NCBI GenBank assembly: GCA_944325495.1
Contig: CALVAD010000002.1
Location: forward strand, 1-64,000
Source: an uncultured Bacteroidales bacterium
Lineage (GTDB): Bacteria; Bacteroidota; Bacteroidia; Bacteroidales; UBA932
Length of the DNA: 64,000 nt
Reading direction: 5' to 3'
Shown here: positions 51,680-61,020 of the stretch, one piece after another
Numbering within the stretch: position 1 is the first letter of the stretch
How the letters are laid out: every line of letters begins with the position of its first letter
Made by a program: the position numbers and the translations under genes
The notes under the pieces: generated by a model
Told to the model about the DNA's origin: nothing
Databases searched by the model: none
What the model saw: the letters and a program-made list of their open reading frames with translations, nothing else

Positions 51680-54228
51680 TTCACGAGAGGGAAATCCTGC
51701 CTGTGAGGAAGTCTTGAGTTCTTCGGGAAATAGCGCATGCCCACCTGGAACATGCCCGAGCGCTCGGGCAGCACGGAGGCGCTGTAGGTCGCGATGCCGT
51801 TCTCATAGTGGACCATCTGGAGCTCCACTATATTCTGAAGATGCGTCCTGCCCTTGGAGTCGGAGGAGCTGAAGATGATCTCCACGCCTATGTCCTCGGG
51901 CTTCAGGCGGCCGAGGTCGAGCACGACCTCGCTCTTCAGAGGATTGTTGGGCGAAAGCACATACGAAGCGTCAGGCTGCGTATATGAGATTATCCTTATG
52001 TTGCTCCATTCTCCCCGGACGGTCTCCTTCCACTGGGCGATCTCGCGGGCCTCGCGGCAGCCGTCGGCCGTCAGTTCGTTGAAACGCGCGGCCTGAGGCT
52101 CGTAGTACTGGCTGCAGTAGTCGGTGAGCATGCGGTTGGTAGTGAAATTGCATGCCACCTGGGCGATGGTGTTCTTGATGTAGCTGATCCACCTCGACGA
52201 GAGTCCGGTATTCCTGTCGACATCGTAGTAGATTTCGGCGATCTCGTTCTCTATCGTTGCGTAGATGGTCGATGCGTCGAGCTCGTTCTGGTAGTTGGGG
52301 TCGTCATAGGTCTTTTCGAGAGGCAGGGCCCAGCCTGCGCCCTCCTTGTAGCCCTCGACCCACCAGCCGTCGAGCACGGAGAAATGCATCACGCCGTTCA
52401 TGGCGGCCTTCTCGCCGGAAGTTCCGGAGGCCTCCTGGGGTCTGGTAGGATTGTTGAGCCATACGTCGACTCCCTGCACCAGACGCTTGGCGAGCGTGAT
52501 GTCGTAGCCCGCCACGAAGATGATCTTGCCCAGGAACCTCTCCTGCTTGGAGATTTCCACTATCTGCTTGATAAGGTCCTGGCCGGCGCCGTCGGCGGGA
52601 TGCGCCTTGCCGGCGAATATGAACTGAACGGGACGCTCGGGGTCGTTGACTATCGCGTCGAGCCTGTCGAGGTCGCTGAAAAGCAGCGTCGCCCTCTTGT
52701 AGGTGGCGAAACGGCGTGCGAAACCTATGGTGAGCACATCGTCCCTGAGGTTTTCCTTGATGGTGACTATCTGACTGGGCGTATAGTGCGCGCTCTGGGC
52801 AGGGTCCGAAAGCCTCTCGTTGATAGCCTTGATGAGCTCCCTCTTGAGCAGCCTCCTGGTGTCCCAGATGTCCTTGTCGGGTATGTTGTATATGCCCTCG
52901 AAGCATTTCTTGTCGTAGTGGGAGGTCTTGAACTCGGGGCCGAAGGCCTTGGCCTGCAGAGGTTTCCAGTCACGCGCCGTCCAGGTAGAATAATGGACGC
53001 CGTTGGTCACATAGCTGATGTAGAGCTCTTCGGGGAGATAGCCGGGATACATGTTCGAGAAGATATGCTGGCTGACCTCGCCGTGAAGCTTGGAGACGCC
53101 GTTGACGTTCTGCGACATGTTGGCGGCGAGCACGCTCATCGAGAACTTCTCGTCGTGGTTGTCAGGATTGACCTTTCCGAGGCTCATCATGGTGCGCCAG
53201 TCGATGCCGACGCTCTGGGGGAAGTATCCGAGGTACTTTCCGAGAAGCCCCTCGTCGAAAGCGTCGTGGCCCGCGGGCACGGGAGTATGCGTCGTGAACA
53301 GTCCGGAAGCCCTGATCAGCTCCATGGACTCGTCGAAGGACAGATGCCCGTCCTGCATGTATTCGCGCAGCCTCTCAAGTCCGGCGAAGGCGGCATGTCC
53401 CTCGTTGTAGTGGTATATGGTCGGATGCAGGCCGAGCGCGCGCAGAGCACGCACGCCTCCGAGACCGAGCAGCAGCTCCTGCTTGAGACGATTCTCCCAG
53501 TCTCCGCCGTAGAGCTGGTGGGTCACCTGCCTGTCCTCCGGGATATTGTCCTCATAGTCGGTGTCGAGAAGGTACAGATCCGTGCGGCCTACCGCGACCT
53601 TCCATATCCTGGCGCTCATATCCCTGCCGGGAAGGGCGACCTTGATGGTCTTCCACACGCCGTTCTCGTCCTGGACGGGCTCCGCAGGAGTCTTGATGAA
53701 GTCCTGCGCCTGATATTCGGCCACCTGGTTGCCCTGGGGAGTCAGCCTCTGGTTGAAATATCCGTAGCGATAGAAAAGTCCCACTCCGACGAGGTTCACG
53801 TTCATGTCGCTCGTCTCCTTGAGGTAGTCGCCCGCCAGGATGCCGAGTCCGCCAGAATATATCTTGAGCGAAGTGTCCAGGCCGTATTCCATGCAGAAAT
53901 ATCCTATGGAGGGTTCCGTCCTCTCGCTTTTCTTCGCCATGTAGGCGTTGAATTCGTCCATCACTTTGCCGAGACGGGCAAGGAACTCCTGGTCCTTGGC
54001 CAGCTCCATGTACCGCTTGAGGCTTACCTTGTCAAGTATTTCCATGGGGTTGTGGCCGGACCTGTGCCAGATGTCCTTGTCCACGCTCTTGAAAAGAGCC
54101 TTCGCCTCGTCATTCCAGCACCACCAGAGATTATGGCACAGCTGTTCAAGTCCGGAGAGTTCCTCCGGGAGATGGCGGGTTATCATCACGCTTCTCCAGG
54201 AAGGCGCTCCCAAATCGTTTCTGTTCAT
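51670..54228 (-). CDS. glgP: Alpha-glucan (glycogen) phosphorylase
   Basis: This 852-residue GT35 enzyme releases glucose-1-phosphate from glycogen or maltodextrin. The N-terminal DUF3417-like region (HNLWWCWNDEAKALF) marks the shorter bacterial/archaeal type. The pyridoxal-phosphate lysine is in EASGTSGEKAAMNG; NYNEGH-like (YHYNEGHAAF) and FAGKAHPADGAG motifs are also present. It lies three bases after the GH57 gene and overlaps ribF. With glgB and the debranching enzyme it allows full storage and recovery of glucose. Confidence 0.95.
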   Translation of the reverse strand: MNRNDLGAPSWRSVMITRHLPEELSGLEQLCHNLWWCWNDEAKALFKSVDKDIWHRSGHNPMEILDKVSLKRYMELAKDQEFLARLGKVMDEFNAYMAKKSERTEPSIGYFCMEYGLDTSLKIYSGGLGILAGDYLKETSDMNVNLVGVGLFYRYGYFNQRLTPQGNQVAEYQAQDFIKTPAEPVQDENGVWKTIKVALPGRDMSARIWKVAVGRTDLYLLDTDYEDNIPEDRQVTHQLYGGDWENRLKQELLLGLGGVRALRALGLHPTIYHYNEGHAAFAGLERLREYMQDGHLSFDESMELIRASGLFTTHTPVPAGHDAFDEGLLGKYLGYFPQSVGIDWRTMMSLGKVNPDNHDEKFSMSVLAANMSQNVNGVSKLHGEVSQHIFSNMYPGYLPEELYISYVTNGVHYSTWTARDWKPLQAKAFGPEFKTSHYDKKCFEGIYNIPDKDIWDTRRLLKRELIKAINERLSDPAQSAHYTPSQIVTIKENLRDDVLTIGFARRFATYKRATLLFSDLDRLDAIVNDPERPVQFIFAGKAHPADGAGQDLIKQIVEISKQERFLGKIIFVAGYDITLAKRLVQGVDVWLNNPTRPQEASGTSGEKAAMNGVMHFSVLDGWWVEGYKEGAGWALPLEKTYDDPNYQNELDASTIYATIENEIAEIYYDVDRNTGLSSRWISYIKNTIAQVACNFTTNRMLTDYCSQYYEPQAARFNELTADGCREAREIAQWKETVRGEWSNIRIISYTQPDASYVLSPNNPLKSEVVLDLGRLKPEDIGVEIIFSSSDSKGRTHLQNIVELQMVHYENGIATYSASVLPERSGMFQVGMRYFPKNSRLPHRQDFPLVKWL

Positions 54229-54231
54229 TTG

Positions 54232-55428
54232 CTACTTTTTTTCCTCTATTGCGTTATCTACTCTTATCATGAAGTCGCTGAGCACATTCATATAGTTGAT
54301 GAAGGCCTCGTACGGTGTGGAGTACGGGTTCATGCGGCTGTGCACCTCGCCGTCGGCGAAGAATTTGGTGCACATATAATAGAAATGGTCGCTCTCCTGA
54401 AGATGGCCGTAGTCGGTCCACAGCGCCTCGTCGTCGGCGGCCGCGAGCTTCTCCTCAAGCGAATACAGCTTGTTGAAGGCGTCCTGCTGGAGCTCGTTGC
54501 CCAGCCATGCGGAGAGGTCCCTCTCCTCGTCGGCCCACGAAATCGGCTCCGGGACGGAGAGATCGCCTACCGACTTGTGCTTGGTCGCGGCCCTTGAAGG
54601 GGTCACGAACTCGTAGTCGCCGTCCTTGATGACCGCCGCGGGCAGCGCCGCCATGAAGTCGAATATGCCGCAGTCCGCGCTCTGATGCTCGCCGAAAGTC
54701 TCGTAGTCCATGAAGAGATTGATGATCTCCCCGTCGGAGGACTTGAGCCATGAAAGATACTTGTCGACGGTGAGAGGCCATTCCTGCCACCCCCTGCTGG
54801 AGAAGCGGAACGCTATGTCGTCGCTCAGCGAATAGTTGCGGAGCAGCAGCTTCAGCTTGGGGTTGAGGTCGTTGTTATATACATAGTTGGGACTCTTCCA
54901 GCCCATGATGTGGCGGGCGCCCTCGGTGAGCATGGTCTTGAATCCGAGGCCGAGCACGTCGCAGCCTATGCTGTCGGAATATATCAGCTCGGTGTTGCGG
55001 AACACCTTGGGGGTCACGCCGAAATGCTCCTCGATGGCGGCCTTGTGCTTGAGCACCTGGTGCTTGAACTCATCCTTGGAGGCAAGCGACGCCAGGGAAT
55101 GGTTATAGGTCTCGCACAGGAACTCCACGGAACCGGTTTCGGCAAGCCGGCGGAAGCTCTCCACCACCTCGGGGGCATAGCGGTCGAACTGCTCGAGCGC
55201 GGAACCCGAAATCGAGAAGGCGAGCTTGAACTTCCCCTTGGTCTCCTTGACGGCCTTGAGCAGAAGCTCGTTCATGGGGAGGTAGCACTTCTCGGCTATC
55301 CTCTTGAGAATGGTCCTGTTGGTGAAATCGTCATAATAATGAGAATCCTTACCTATGTCGAAGAAACGGTAAAGACGGAGCCTTGTCGGTTGATGAACCT
55401 GGAAATAAAGGCAGATTGACTTCTTCAT
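54232..55428 (-). CDS. GH57 alpha-amylase-family enzyme
   Basis: This 398-residue cytoplasmic enzyme of glycoside hydrolase family 57 acts on alpha-1,4/1,6-glucans by a retaining mechanism. The nucleophile is E147 in FRNTELIYSD and the acid/base is D241 in NLFMDYETFGEH. The N-terminal ICLYFQVHQPTRLR is a GH57 signature. Members are amylases, 4-alpha-glucanotransferases or branching enzymes; here the position between the glycosyltransferase and glgP points to maltodextrin processing in glycogen turnover. Confidence 0.93.
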   Translation of the reverse strand: MKKSICLYFQVHQPTRLRLYRFFDIGKDSHYYDDFTNRTILKRIAEKCYLPMNELLLKAVKETKGKFKLAFSISGSALEQFDRYAPEVVESFRRLAETGSVEFLCETYNHSLASLASKDEFKHQVLKHKAAIEEHFGVTPKVFRNTELIYSDSIGCDVLGLGFKTMLTEGARHIMGWKSPNYVYNNDLNPKLKLLLRNYSLSDDIAFRFSSRGWQEWPLTVDKYLSWLKSSDGEIINLFMDYETFGEHQSADCGIFDFMAALPAAVIKDGDYEFVTPSRAATKHKSVGDLSVPEPISWADEERDLSAWLGNELQQDAFNKLYSLEEKLAAADDEALWTDYGHLQESDHFYYMCTKFFADGEVHSRMNPYSTPYEAFINYMNVLSDFMIRVDNAIEEKK

Positions 55429-55432
55429 ATTG

Positions 55433-56722
55433 CTATTTGACTACTGATTCATAAACTTCCTTGAGCTTCGCCGTGGCGTTGTTCCACTTGAGCTCGTTGA
55501 CTTCATCGTATCCCTGCTTGGTCGCGAAATGCGCGAGCGCGGGATAGTTGAGAAGGGCGTAGATGTCGTCGGCGAGCGCGTCGACATCCCAGAAATCCAC
55601 CTTGAGGGCGTATTTCAGCACCTCGGCGGCTCCTGACTGGTGGGAGATGATGCTGGGCACGTTGGAACGCATGGCCTCAAGCGGCGAGATTCCGAAAGGC
55701 TCGGACACCGAGGGCATGATGTAGACATCCGACAGCGCGAACATCTTCTGCACCTCCTGACCTCTCAGGAAGCCGGTGAAATGGAAGCGGTCGGAGATTC
55801 CGAGACGGGCCACATGGCGTATCGCGCGGTTCATCATGTCGCCGCTTCCGGCCATCACGAAGCGCACGTTCTTCGTGCGCTTGAGCACCTTGGCCGCGGC
55901 CTCTATGAAGTATTCCGGCCCTTTCTGGAAGGTGATGCGGCCGAGGAAGGTGACGACCTTGTCGCGTACTCCCCTTTCGACCTGGATGTTGTCCCTGCCG
56001 CTGAAATCCACGGCATTGTGGACGGTCACCACCTTTGCGGGATCGATTCCGTACTTGTTGATCACTATGTTGCGCGTAAGGTCGCTGACGGTGACCACGC
56101 GGTCGGCGGCCTCCATGCCGTGCTTCTCGATCGCATAGACCCTGGAATCCACCATGTCGTCGGTTCCGCGGTCGAAGGATGTCGCGTGCACATGCACCAC
56201 GAGGGGTTTGCCGGTCAGTTCCTTCGCGGCCGCGCCGGCGAGATAGGTCAGCCAGTCGTGGGCGTGGATGAGGTCGAACTCGTCCTTGTGCTCCATCGCA
56301 ATCGTGGCGCCTACCTGGGCGTAGCGGGACACCTCCTCAAGCAGGTTCGCCCCGTACTTGCCGGAGAACTTGATCTTCTGCCCGAATCCGACCGTGGCCT
56401 CGCGCACATGCTCCCTGCGGAGCTTGTCCACGGCCTCGTAATATTCATCCGGATCCACATAGGGCACGATGCTGGAGTCCACGGTGATGTACTTGACATG
56501 ATCGATGAACTCCTCCACGGTGTCGCTGATGTGCGCGACCGGGACATCGCTCGCGTTGATGATGGTAGCGCAGCTCTGGTCCTCGTCGCCATAGGCGTGA
56601 GGCATCACGAAAAGGGTTTCCACCCCGTTGTGGGCCAGTCCCTTCACTATGCCCTCACAGGCCGTGCCGAGTCCGCCGGCGATATGCGGCGGAAACTCCC
56701 ATCCGAACATCAGTACTCTCAT
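55433..56722 (-). CDS. Glycosyltransferase family 4, probable glycogen synthase
   Basis: This 429-residue GT-B enzyme has MFGWEFPPHIAGGLGTACEG at the N-terminus (the glycine-rich loop of glucan synthases), HAHDWLTYLAG in the first domain, and GSGDMM plus EPFGISPLEAM (nucleotide-sugar binding and the E-x7-E motif) in the second. In Bacteroidota this gene takes the place of glgA in such operons. The donor is probably ADP- or UDP-glucose. It overlaps the debranching-enzyme gene by four bases. Confidence 0.88.
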   Translation of the reverse strand: MRVLMFGWEFPPHIAGGLGTACEGIVKGLAHNGVETLFVMPHAYGDEDQSCATIINASDVPVAHISDTVEEFIDHVKYITVDSSIVPYVDPDEYYEAVDKLRREHVREATVGFGQKIKFSGKYGANLLEEVSRYAQVGATIAMEHKDEFDLIHAHDWLTYLAGAAAKELTGKPLVVHVHATSFDRGTDDMVDSRVYAIEKHGMEAADRVVTVSDLTRNIVINKYGIDPAKVVTVHNAVDFSGRDNIQVERGVRDKVVTFLGRITFQKGPEYFIEAAAKVLKRTKNVRFVMAGSGDMMNRAIRHVARLGISDRFHFTGFLRGQEVQKMFALSDVYIMPSVSEPFGISPLEAMRSNVPSIISHQSGAAEVLKYALKVDFWDVDALADDIYALLNYPALAHFATKQGYDEVNELKWNNATAKLKEVYESVVK

Positions 56723-58662
56723 TTCTTTCCCTCCCTGTATTTGTCCATGATATATTCGCAGGTCAAAAGTCCGGCGGTGCTGAGCGCGGACGAAATCGCT
56801 CCGTGGGGCTCGTGAGGGGGATCGCCGTCATAGAGTTCGGAGAACGCTCCGACGCCGTGCTTGTTAAGATCGGCGTAGAAGCCCTCCAGCAGCCATTCGG
56901 CGCGCTTCAGGAAGCTGGCGCCCTTGATGCGGAAGGAGACGCTCACATACGACTGGAGCAGGAAAGGCCTTGCGCTGCCCTGATGGTAGGCGAGGTCCCT
57001 GGCGGTCTGCGAGCCCTCATAGACGCCCTTGTAGGCGGGGTCGCGGGGCGACAGCGTGCGTATTCCTCGGGAAGTCACGAGCTCGCGGTCCATGACCCTC
57101 AATATGGCCGGAACCAGAAGTTCGTCGACGGGGATGTACTTGTTCACTATGGCGCAGAGCTGGTTCGGCCGGATTTCGAGATGCTGCCCGGCGTTGTCGA
57201 CATAGTCGGCGAGGCAGCCAGTCTCGTCGCTCCAGAACGTCTTCTGGTAGTTCTCCCTGACCAGATCCCTGATCGAGGTCCATTTGGCGAGGAACTGGCT
57301 CTTCTTCGAGCCGAACTTGGACTCCATCTCGACAGCGAAGCATATCGCATTGTACCACAAGGCGTTGGTCTCGACCTGATAGCCTGCGCGCTCCGTGACC
57401 GGATGTCCGTCGACATAGGCGTTCATCCAGCTCAGCGCCGTGTTGTCCTTCTGGGCCCAGAGCAGTCCGTTGGGCTGCATCGAGATTTCGCGGCGCTCGC
57501 CCGGCAGATAGCTCTCGAGGATTCCGCGGATTATTATGCCGTACTTTTTCCACACGGCCTTCTCGTCGGCCCCGTAGGCTATATACTGCTGCAGGTCACC
57601 GGCCATCAGAAGCGGAGCCTCGACCTGGGTGGTGCGGCGGAACAGCCTCTCCTGCTCGTCGGCTATCAGGTTGTCGAGTATCTCCTCGAACAGCTTGGCG
57701 TCATTGAGCCCGTAGAGCGTGAGCCCCGGAAGCGAAACCAGAGTCTCGCGCAGCAGCCCGGTATAGAGCCACGAATAGCCCGCGTTGATTTTCTTGCGGT
57801 TGTTGTGGTTGGTTATCAGGGAGTCGGCGCAGCGGCGCAGCTGGTCCCTGTAGCTCGTTATCTCACCTTCGGCCTTGACTCCGGCGGTGAACTCGCGCTT
57901 GAAGGCCGACGGTTCCTCCTGCCGCTCCGAAGCCGAGAAGATCACCGATGCTCCGGGCTTGAGCGTCAGTTCGAACCATCCGGGGACCAGCAGGTCCTCC
58001 ACGCAGTCATACCCGCGCCGGCGCTCGTCGGAATAGGTGATGTTGTTGTTCCAGCTCGGCGAGCTCACGAAACGAGCCTTGGAATCGCTCAGCTGGAGGT
58101 TGAGGTCGGGGAAGTTGGGATACATCCTGAACGACATCCCGTTCTGTATCTCCGAACCATGGATGTTGGCGGCGTCGTTCTGGTGCGTCAGGTCATGGAC
58201 GTTGCGGAAGGCCAGAAAAGGCTTGAGCGTCAGTTTGACGGCCGAAGGCGCCTTCAGGAGCTCATACTTGATGAGCAGCTGATCCCTGTCATGGGCGAGG
58301 AGAAGACTCTTGCGCAGCAGCATCTCCCCCACCTGATAGGTGATCTGAGGTATGCTGTCGGCGTCGAAGTCCACAATGTACTTGTGTCCTCTGGGTTCAT
58401 AGGTCTCGCCATAGCAGTGAATGCCGAGGTTGAACTGCTTGCCGTTCACGGTGAGGCTTTCGTCCAGCGAGGAAAGGAGCATGAACCTGTCGCCACCGAA
58501 ACGGTCGAGCGTCACGGCGAAGAGGCCGTGGTAGCGCCGGGTGTTGCAAGTCAGAATCGAAGTGTTGCAATACGCCCCCGTCTTGTTCGCGCAGATGATC
58601 TCCCGCTTCAGCGAATAAGCCAGGTTCACAAGCTCAGACTTGTTGAATTTTAAAAATGCCAT
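56719..58662 (-). CDS. Glycogen debranching enzyme (amylo-alpha-1,6-glucosidase type)
   Basis: This 647-residue protein has an N-terminal beta-sandwich (ILTCNTRRYHGLFAVTLDRFGG) and a C-terminal (alpha/alpha)6 barrel of the GDE_C/GH133 type, with GLPGLTLY-like SLPGLTLYGLND, SWMNAYVDGHPVTERAGYQVE and QGSARPFLLQSYV. It removes alpha-1,6-linked glucose stubs from glycogen. It is six bases after glgB and overlaps the glycosyltransferase start. Confidence 0.93.
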   Translation of the reverse strand: MAFLKFNKSELVNLAYSLKREIICANKTGAYCNTSILTCNTRRYHGLFAVTLDRFGGDRFMLLSSLDESLTVNGKQFNLGIHCYGETYEPRGHKYIVDFDADSIPQITYQVGEMLLRKSLLLAHDRDQLLIKYELLKAPSAVKLTLKPFLAFRNVHDLTHQNDAANIHGSEIQNGMSFRMYPNFPDLNLQLSDSKARFVSSPSWNNNITYSDERRRGYDCVEDLLVPGWFELTLKPGASVIFSASERQEEPSAFKREFTAGVKAEGEITSYRDQLRRCADSLITNHNNRKKINAGYSWLYTGLLRETLVSLPGLTLYGLNDAKLFEEILDNLIADEQERLFRRTTQVEAPLLMAGDLQQYIAYGADEKAVWKKYGIIIRGILESYLPGERREISMQPNGLLWAQKDNTALSWMNAYVDGHPVTERAGYQVETNALWYNAICFAVEMESKFGSKKSQFLAKWTSIRDLVRENYQKTFWSDETGCLADYVDNAGQHLEIRPNQLCAIVNKYIPVDELLVPAILRVMDRELVTSRGIRTLSPRDPAYKGVYEGSQTARDLAYHQGSARPFLLQSYVSVSFRIKGASFLKRAEWLLEGFYADLNKHGVGAFSELYDGDPPHEPHGAISSALSTAGLLTCEYIMDKYREGKK

Positions 58663-58668
58663 AATAAC

Positions 58669-60633
58669 CTATATAGTTTTCTTCAACACAATTGCGACTC
58701 TTGAAGGGAGGTAGAGGGAGAGTTCGCCGTCTGGCGCCGGATGGATCTCTCCGCATTGCAGACGCGAGAAACCGTCGAATTCGGAGTCGTCGGAACTGAA
58801 AGCCATGACATATTCCCCTTTCGGGGCGGCAAATCTGAAATCCTCATAGGATGTCGTAGGACTGAAATTGAACGCAAATATACTATTTCCCCTGCTGAAT
58901 ATCAAAACTTTCCTCTGTTCGTCGACATAGAGCTGGACGGGAGAGGCGTTCAGGATTTTCTCCTTCTTCACATAATGTATCATCCTGGCGTCGAACGCCC
59001 TCAGGCAGCCGTAGCGCAGATTTCCGTCGTCGGCGAGCGACCACTGGCGCCGCGCGTATTTGTATGACCATCCGTTGCCTTCGCGCGGGAAGTCTATCCA
59101 TTCGGGATGGCCGAATTCGTTGCCCATGAAATTGAGGTAGCCGCCTCCGCAGGTCGCCAGCGTCACGAGCCTTATCATCTTGTGCAGGGCGACCCCCCTG
59201 TCGACTATGAGATTCTGCGAACCCTTGTTCATGCTCCAGTACATCTCCTTGTCTATCAGACGGAAGATTATGGTCTTGTCGCCCACGAGAGCCTGGTCGT
59301 GGCATTCGGCGTAGGAGATGGTCTTCTCGTCAGCCCGCTTGTTGGTGAGCTCCCACCATATTCCGCCCATGCTCCACTGCTCGTCGCTGAGCTCCTTGAT
59401 CCATTTGATCCAGTGGTCGGCTATGCCCATGGCCATGCGGAAATCGAAGCCCACTCCCCACGCGTCGAAGGGCGCCGCGAGACCGGCCATGCCGCTGACA
59501 TCCTCGGCTATGGTAATCGCGTTGGGGTTGATCTCGTGTATCAGCATGTTGGCGAGGGCGAGGTAGCTGACGGCGTTCTCGTCGACTCCCGCGTCGAAGT
59601 AGCGGTCGTAGCTGCCGAAGTCCGTCCCGAGCCCGTGGTCCCAGTAGAGCATGCTCGTGACCCCGTCGAAGCGGAATCCGTCGAGATGGTACTCCTCCAG
59701 CCAGTATTTGCAGTTCGCGAGCAGGAAATACTTCACCTCGTCCTTGCCGTAGTCGAAGCAGCGCGTGCCCCATGCCGGATGGTAGCCGGCCTCGCCCTTG
59801 TAGAAATACAGGTCGTCGCGTCCGTCGATGCGGCTCAGGCCTTCAGTCTCATTCCCCACCGCATGCGAATGGACTATGTCCATGATCACCGCCATGCCCA
59901 TCCTGTGGGCGTCGTCCACGAGGGCCTTGAAATCCTCGGGCGTGCCGAAGCGGGAGCTCAGGGCGAAGAAGTTCGACACCTGATAGCCGAAGGAGCCGTA
60001 ATACGGATGCTCCTGGAGGGCCATTATCTGGACCACATCGTATCCGAGAGCCTTGACGCGCGGAAGCACCTCGCGGCGGAACTCGTTGAAGGTGGAGACC
60101 TTCTCCTCCTCGGAGCTCATGCCTATGTGGCATTCATAGATCAGGGGATGCGGGCGCTTGCCCGGCCTGCGATGCTTCCACACGTAGGGCACCGGGTCCC
60201 AGACCTGTGCGGAGAATATCTTCGTCTCGGGATCCTGCACCACCCTGGTCACATACGCCGGCAGCCTTTCGCCGCCGCCGCCGGGCCATTCCACCCAGAG
60301 CTTGTACAGTTCTCCGTGATGCAGGAACATTTCCGGCAGCCGCAGCTCCCAGTTTCCGGAGCCTACGGGCCTGAAGGCATACGCCTCCGTCCGCTTCCAG
60401 GCGTTGAACTCCCCGATCAGATATATGCGCGTGGCGTTCGGCGCCCATTCGCGTATGACCCACGAGTCGCCTTCGCGATGCAGGGGATAGTAGATGTGGT
60501 TGTTCACGGCGGCTGACAGCGGGCCGTCGCCCGCAAGCTTCCTTCTGTCAGCCAGGATGCGCTCATGGCGCGCGTCAACAGCACCCCTGAACGGTTCGAG
60601 CCAGGGGTCCCTTTCATAGATTTTCTTAGTCAT
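58669..60633 (-). CDS. glgB: 1,4-alpha-glucan branching enzyme
   Basis: This 654-residue GH13 enzyme creates alpha-1,6 branches. The CBM48 domain (about 45-150; REWAPNATRIYLIGEFNAW) precedes the catalytic barrel with nucleophile D323 (DGFRFDGVTSM), acid/base E377 (TIAEDVSGM) and SYAECHDQALVGDKT. It is of the eukaryote-like GH13_8 type, judged from motif wording. The start codon overlaps the xseB stop (ATGA), the first link of the operon. Confidence 0.95.
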   Translation of the reverse strand: MTKKIYERDPWLEPFRGAVDARHERILADRRKLAGDGPLSAAVNNHIYYPLHREGDSWVIREWAPNATRIYLIGEFNAWKRTEAYAFRPVGSGNWELRLPEMFLHHGELYKLWVEWPGGGGERLPAYVTRVVQDPETKIFSAQVWDPVPYVWKHRRPGKRPHPLIYECHIGMSSEEEKVSTFNEFRREVLPRVKALGYDVVQIMALQEHPYYGSFGYQVSNFFALSSRFGTPEDFKALVDDAHRMGMAVIMDIVHSHAVGNETEGLSRIDGRDDLYFYKGEAGYHPAWGTRCFDYGKDEVKYFLLANCKYWLEEYHLDGFRFDGVTSMLYWDHGLGTDFGSYDRYFDAGVDENAVSYLALANMLIHEINPNAITIAEDVSGMAGLAAPFDAWGVGFDFRMAMGIADHWIKWIKELSDEQWSMGGIWWELTNKRADEKTISYAECHDQALVGDKTIIFRLIDKEMYWSMNKGSQNLIVDRGVALHKMIRLVTLATCGGGYLNFMGNEFGHPEWIDFPREGNGWSYKYARRQWSLADDGNLRYGCLRAFDARMIHYVKKEKILNASPVQLYVDEQRKVLIFSRGNSIFAFNFSPTTSYEDFRFAAPKGEYVMAFSSDDSEFDGFSRLQCGEIHPAPDGELSLYLPSRVAIVLKKTI

Positions 60634-60806
60634 AAGTTATCAGTTTTAGTTCTCAGTGTCCTCAGGTAGTCGCGGCATCTGCCTATGAGTTCGTCGGAGC
60701 GCCGGATATACCTGTCTATGTCGTCAAGCGCCGTGGAGGGGTCTTCCACTTTCGCAGCTATGCTCTCAAGCTCCTCCAGAGCCTTTGCGTAGTCGAATTC
60801 TTCCAT
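60630..60806 (-). CDS. xseB: Exodeoxyribonuclease VII small subunit
   Basis: This 58-residue acidic helical protein begins MEEFDYAKALEELESIAAKV, with EDPSTALDDIDRYIRRSDEL in the middle, matching XseB closely. Several small subunits coat the large subunit XseA to form the nuclease that degrades single-stranded DNA to acid-insoluble oligonucleotides. It is easily missed because of its length. Its TGA overlaps the glgB ATG by four bases, and a palindromic structure lies 11 bases before its start. The large-subunit gene ends at 63864, about 3 kb upstream on the same strand, rather than adjacent. Confidence 0.92.
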   Translation of the reverse strand: MEEFDYAKALEELESIAAKVEDPSTALDDIDRYIRRSDELIGRCRDYLRTLRTKTDNL

Positions 60807-60817
60807 ATATTCAGTTT

Positions 60818-60857
60818 ACGGACGCGGGCCGCCCGCAAGAGCGGAATCCGCATCCGT
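60818..60857. repeat. Compact three-way-junction palindrome (REP-like)
   Basis: An outer stem (ACGGA at 60818-60822 with TCCGT at 60853-60857) encloses two hairpins: GCGGGC-C-GCCCGC (60824-60836) and the palindrome GCGGAATCCGC (60841-60851). It lies directly before xseB and close to the transposase remnant, as REP-type sequences often do. Confidence 0.7.
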
Positions 60858-60925
60858 AAAAATAACGATTTTTTCCAAGATTCCCATCCGGGCCGGAAAG
60901 TGCGGCAGCCGGGACGGGCCGCCGA

Positions 60926-60960
60926 TTGGCAATCGCCTCCGCACAGGCATTTTTCAACAC
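60926..60960 (+). repeat. Dispersed repeat, copy 1
   Basis: The block contains CAATCGCCTCCGCACAGG followed by CATTTTTCAAC. A near-identical copy in the same orientation lies at 61831-61862, and an inverted, shortened copy at 61684-61705. The three copies flank the transposase remnant. Confidence 0.7.
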
Positions 60961-61020
60961 TCGCCTACGGCTATGCAAAACGCGTTTCAACCGGAGAAAC
61001 AGCGGACTCCCTGGCATTAA

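Noticed and set aside
52384..54597. Long plus-strand open frame opposite glgP and the GH57 gene
   Set aside because: Antisense shadow of two well-supported genes; composition rich in Val, Leu and Gly without family similarity.
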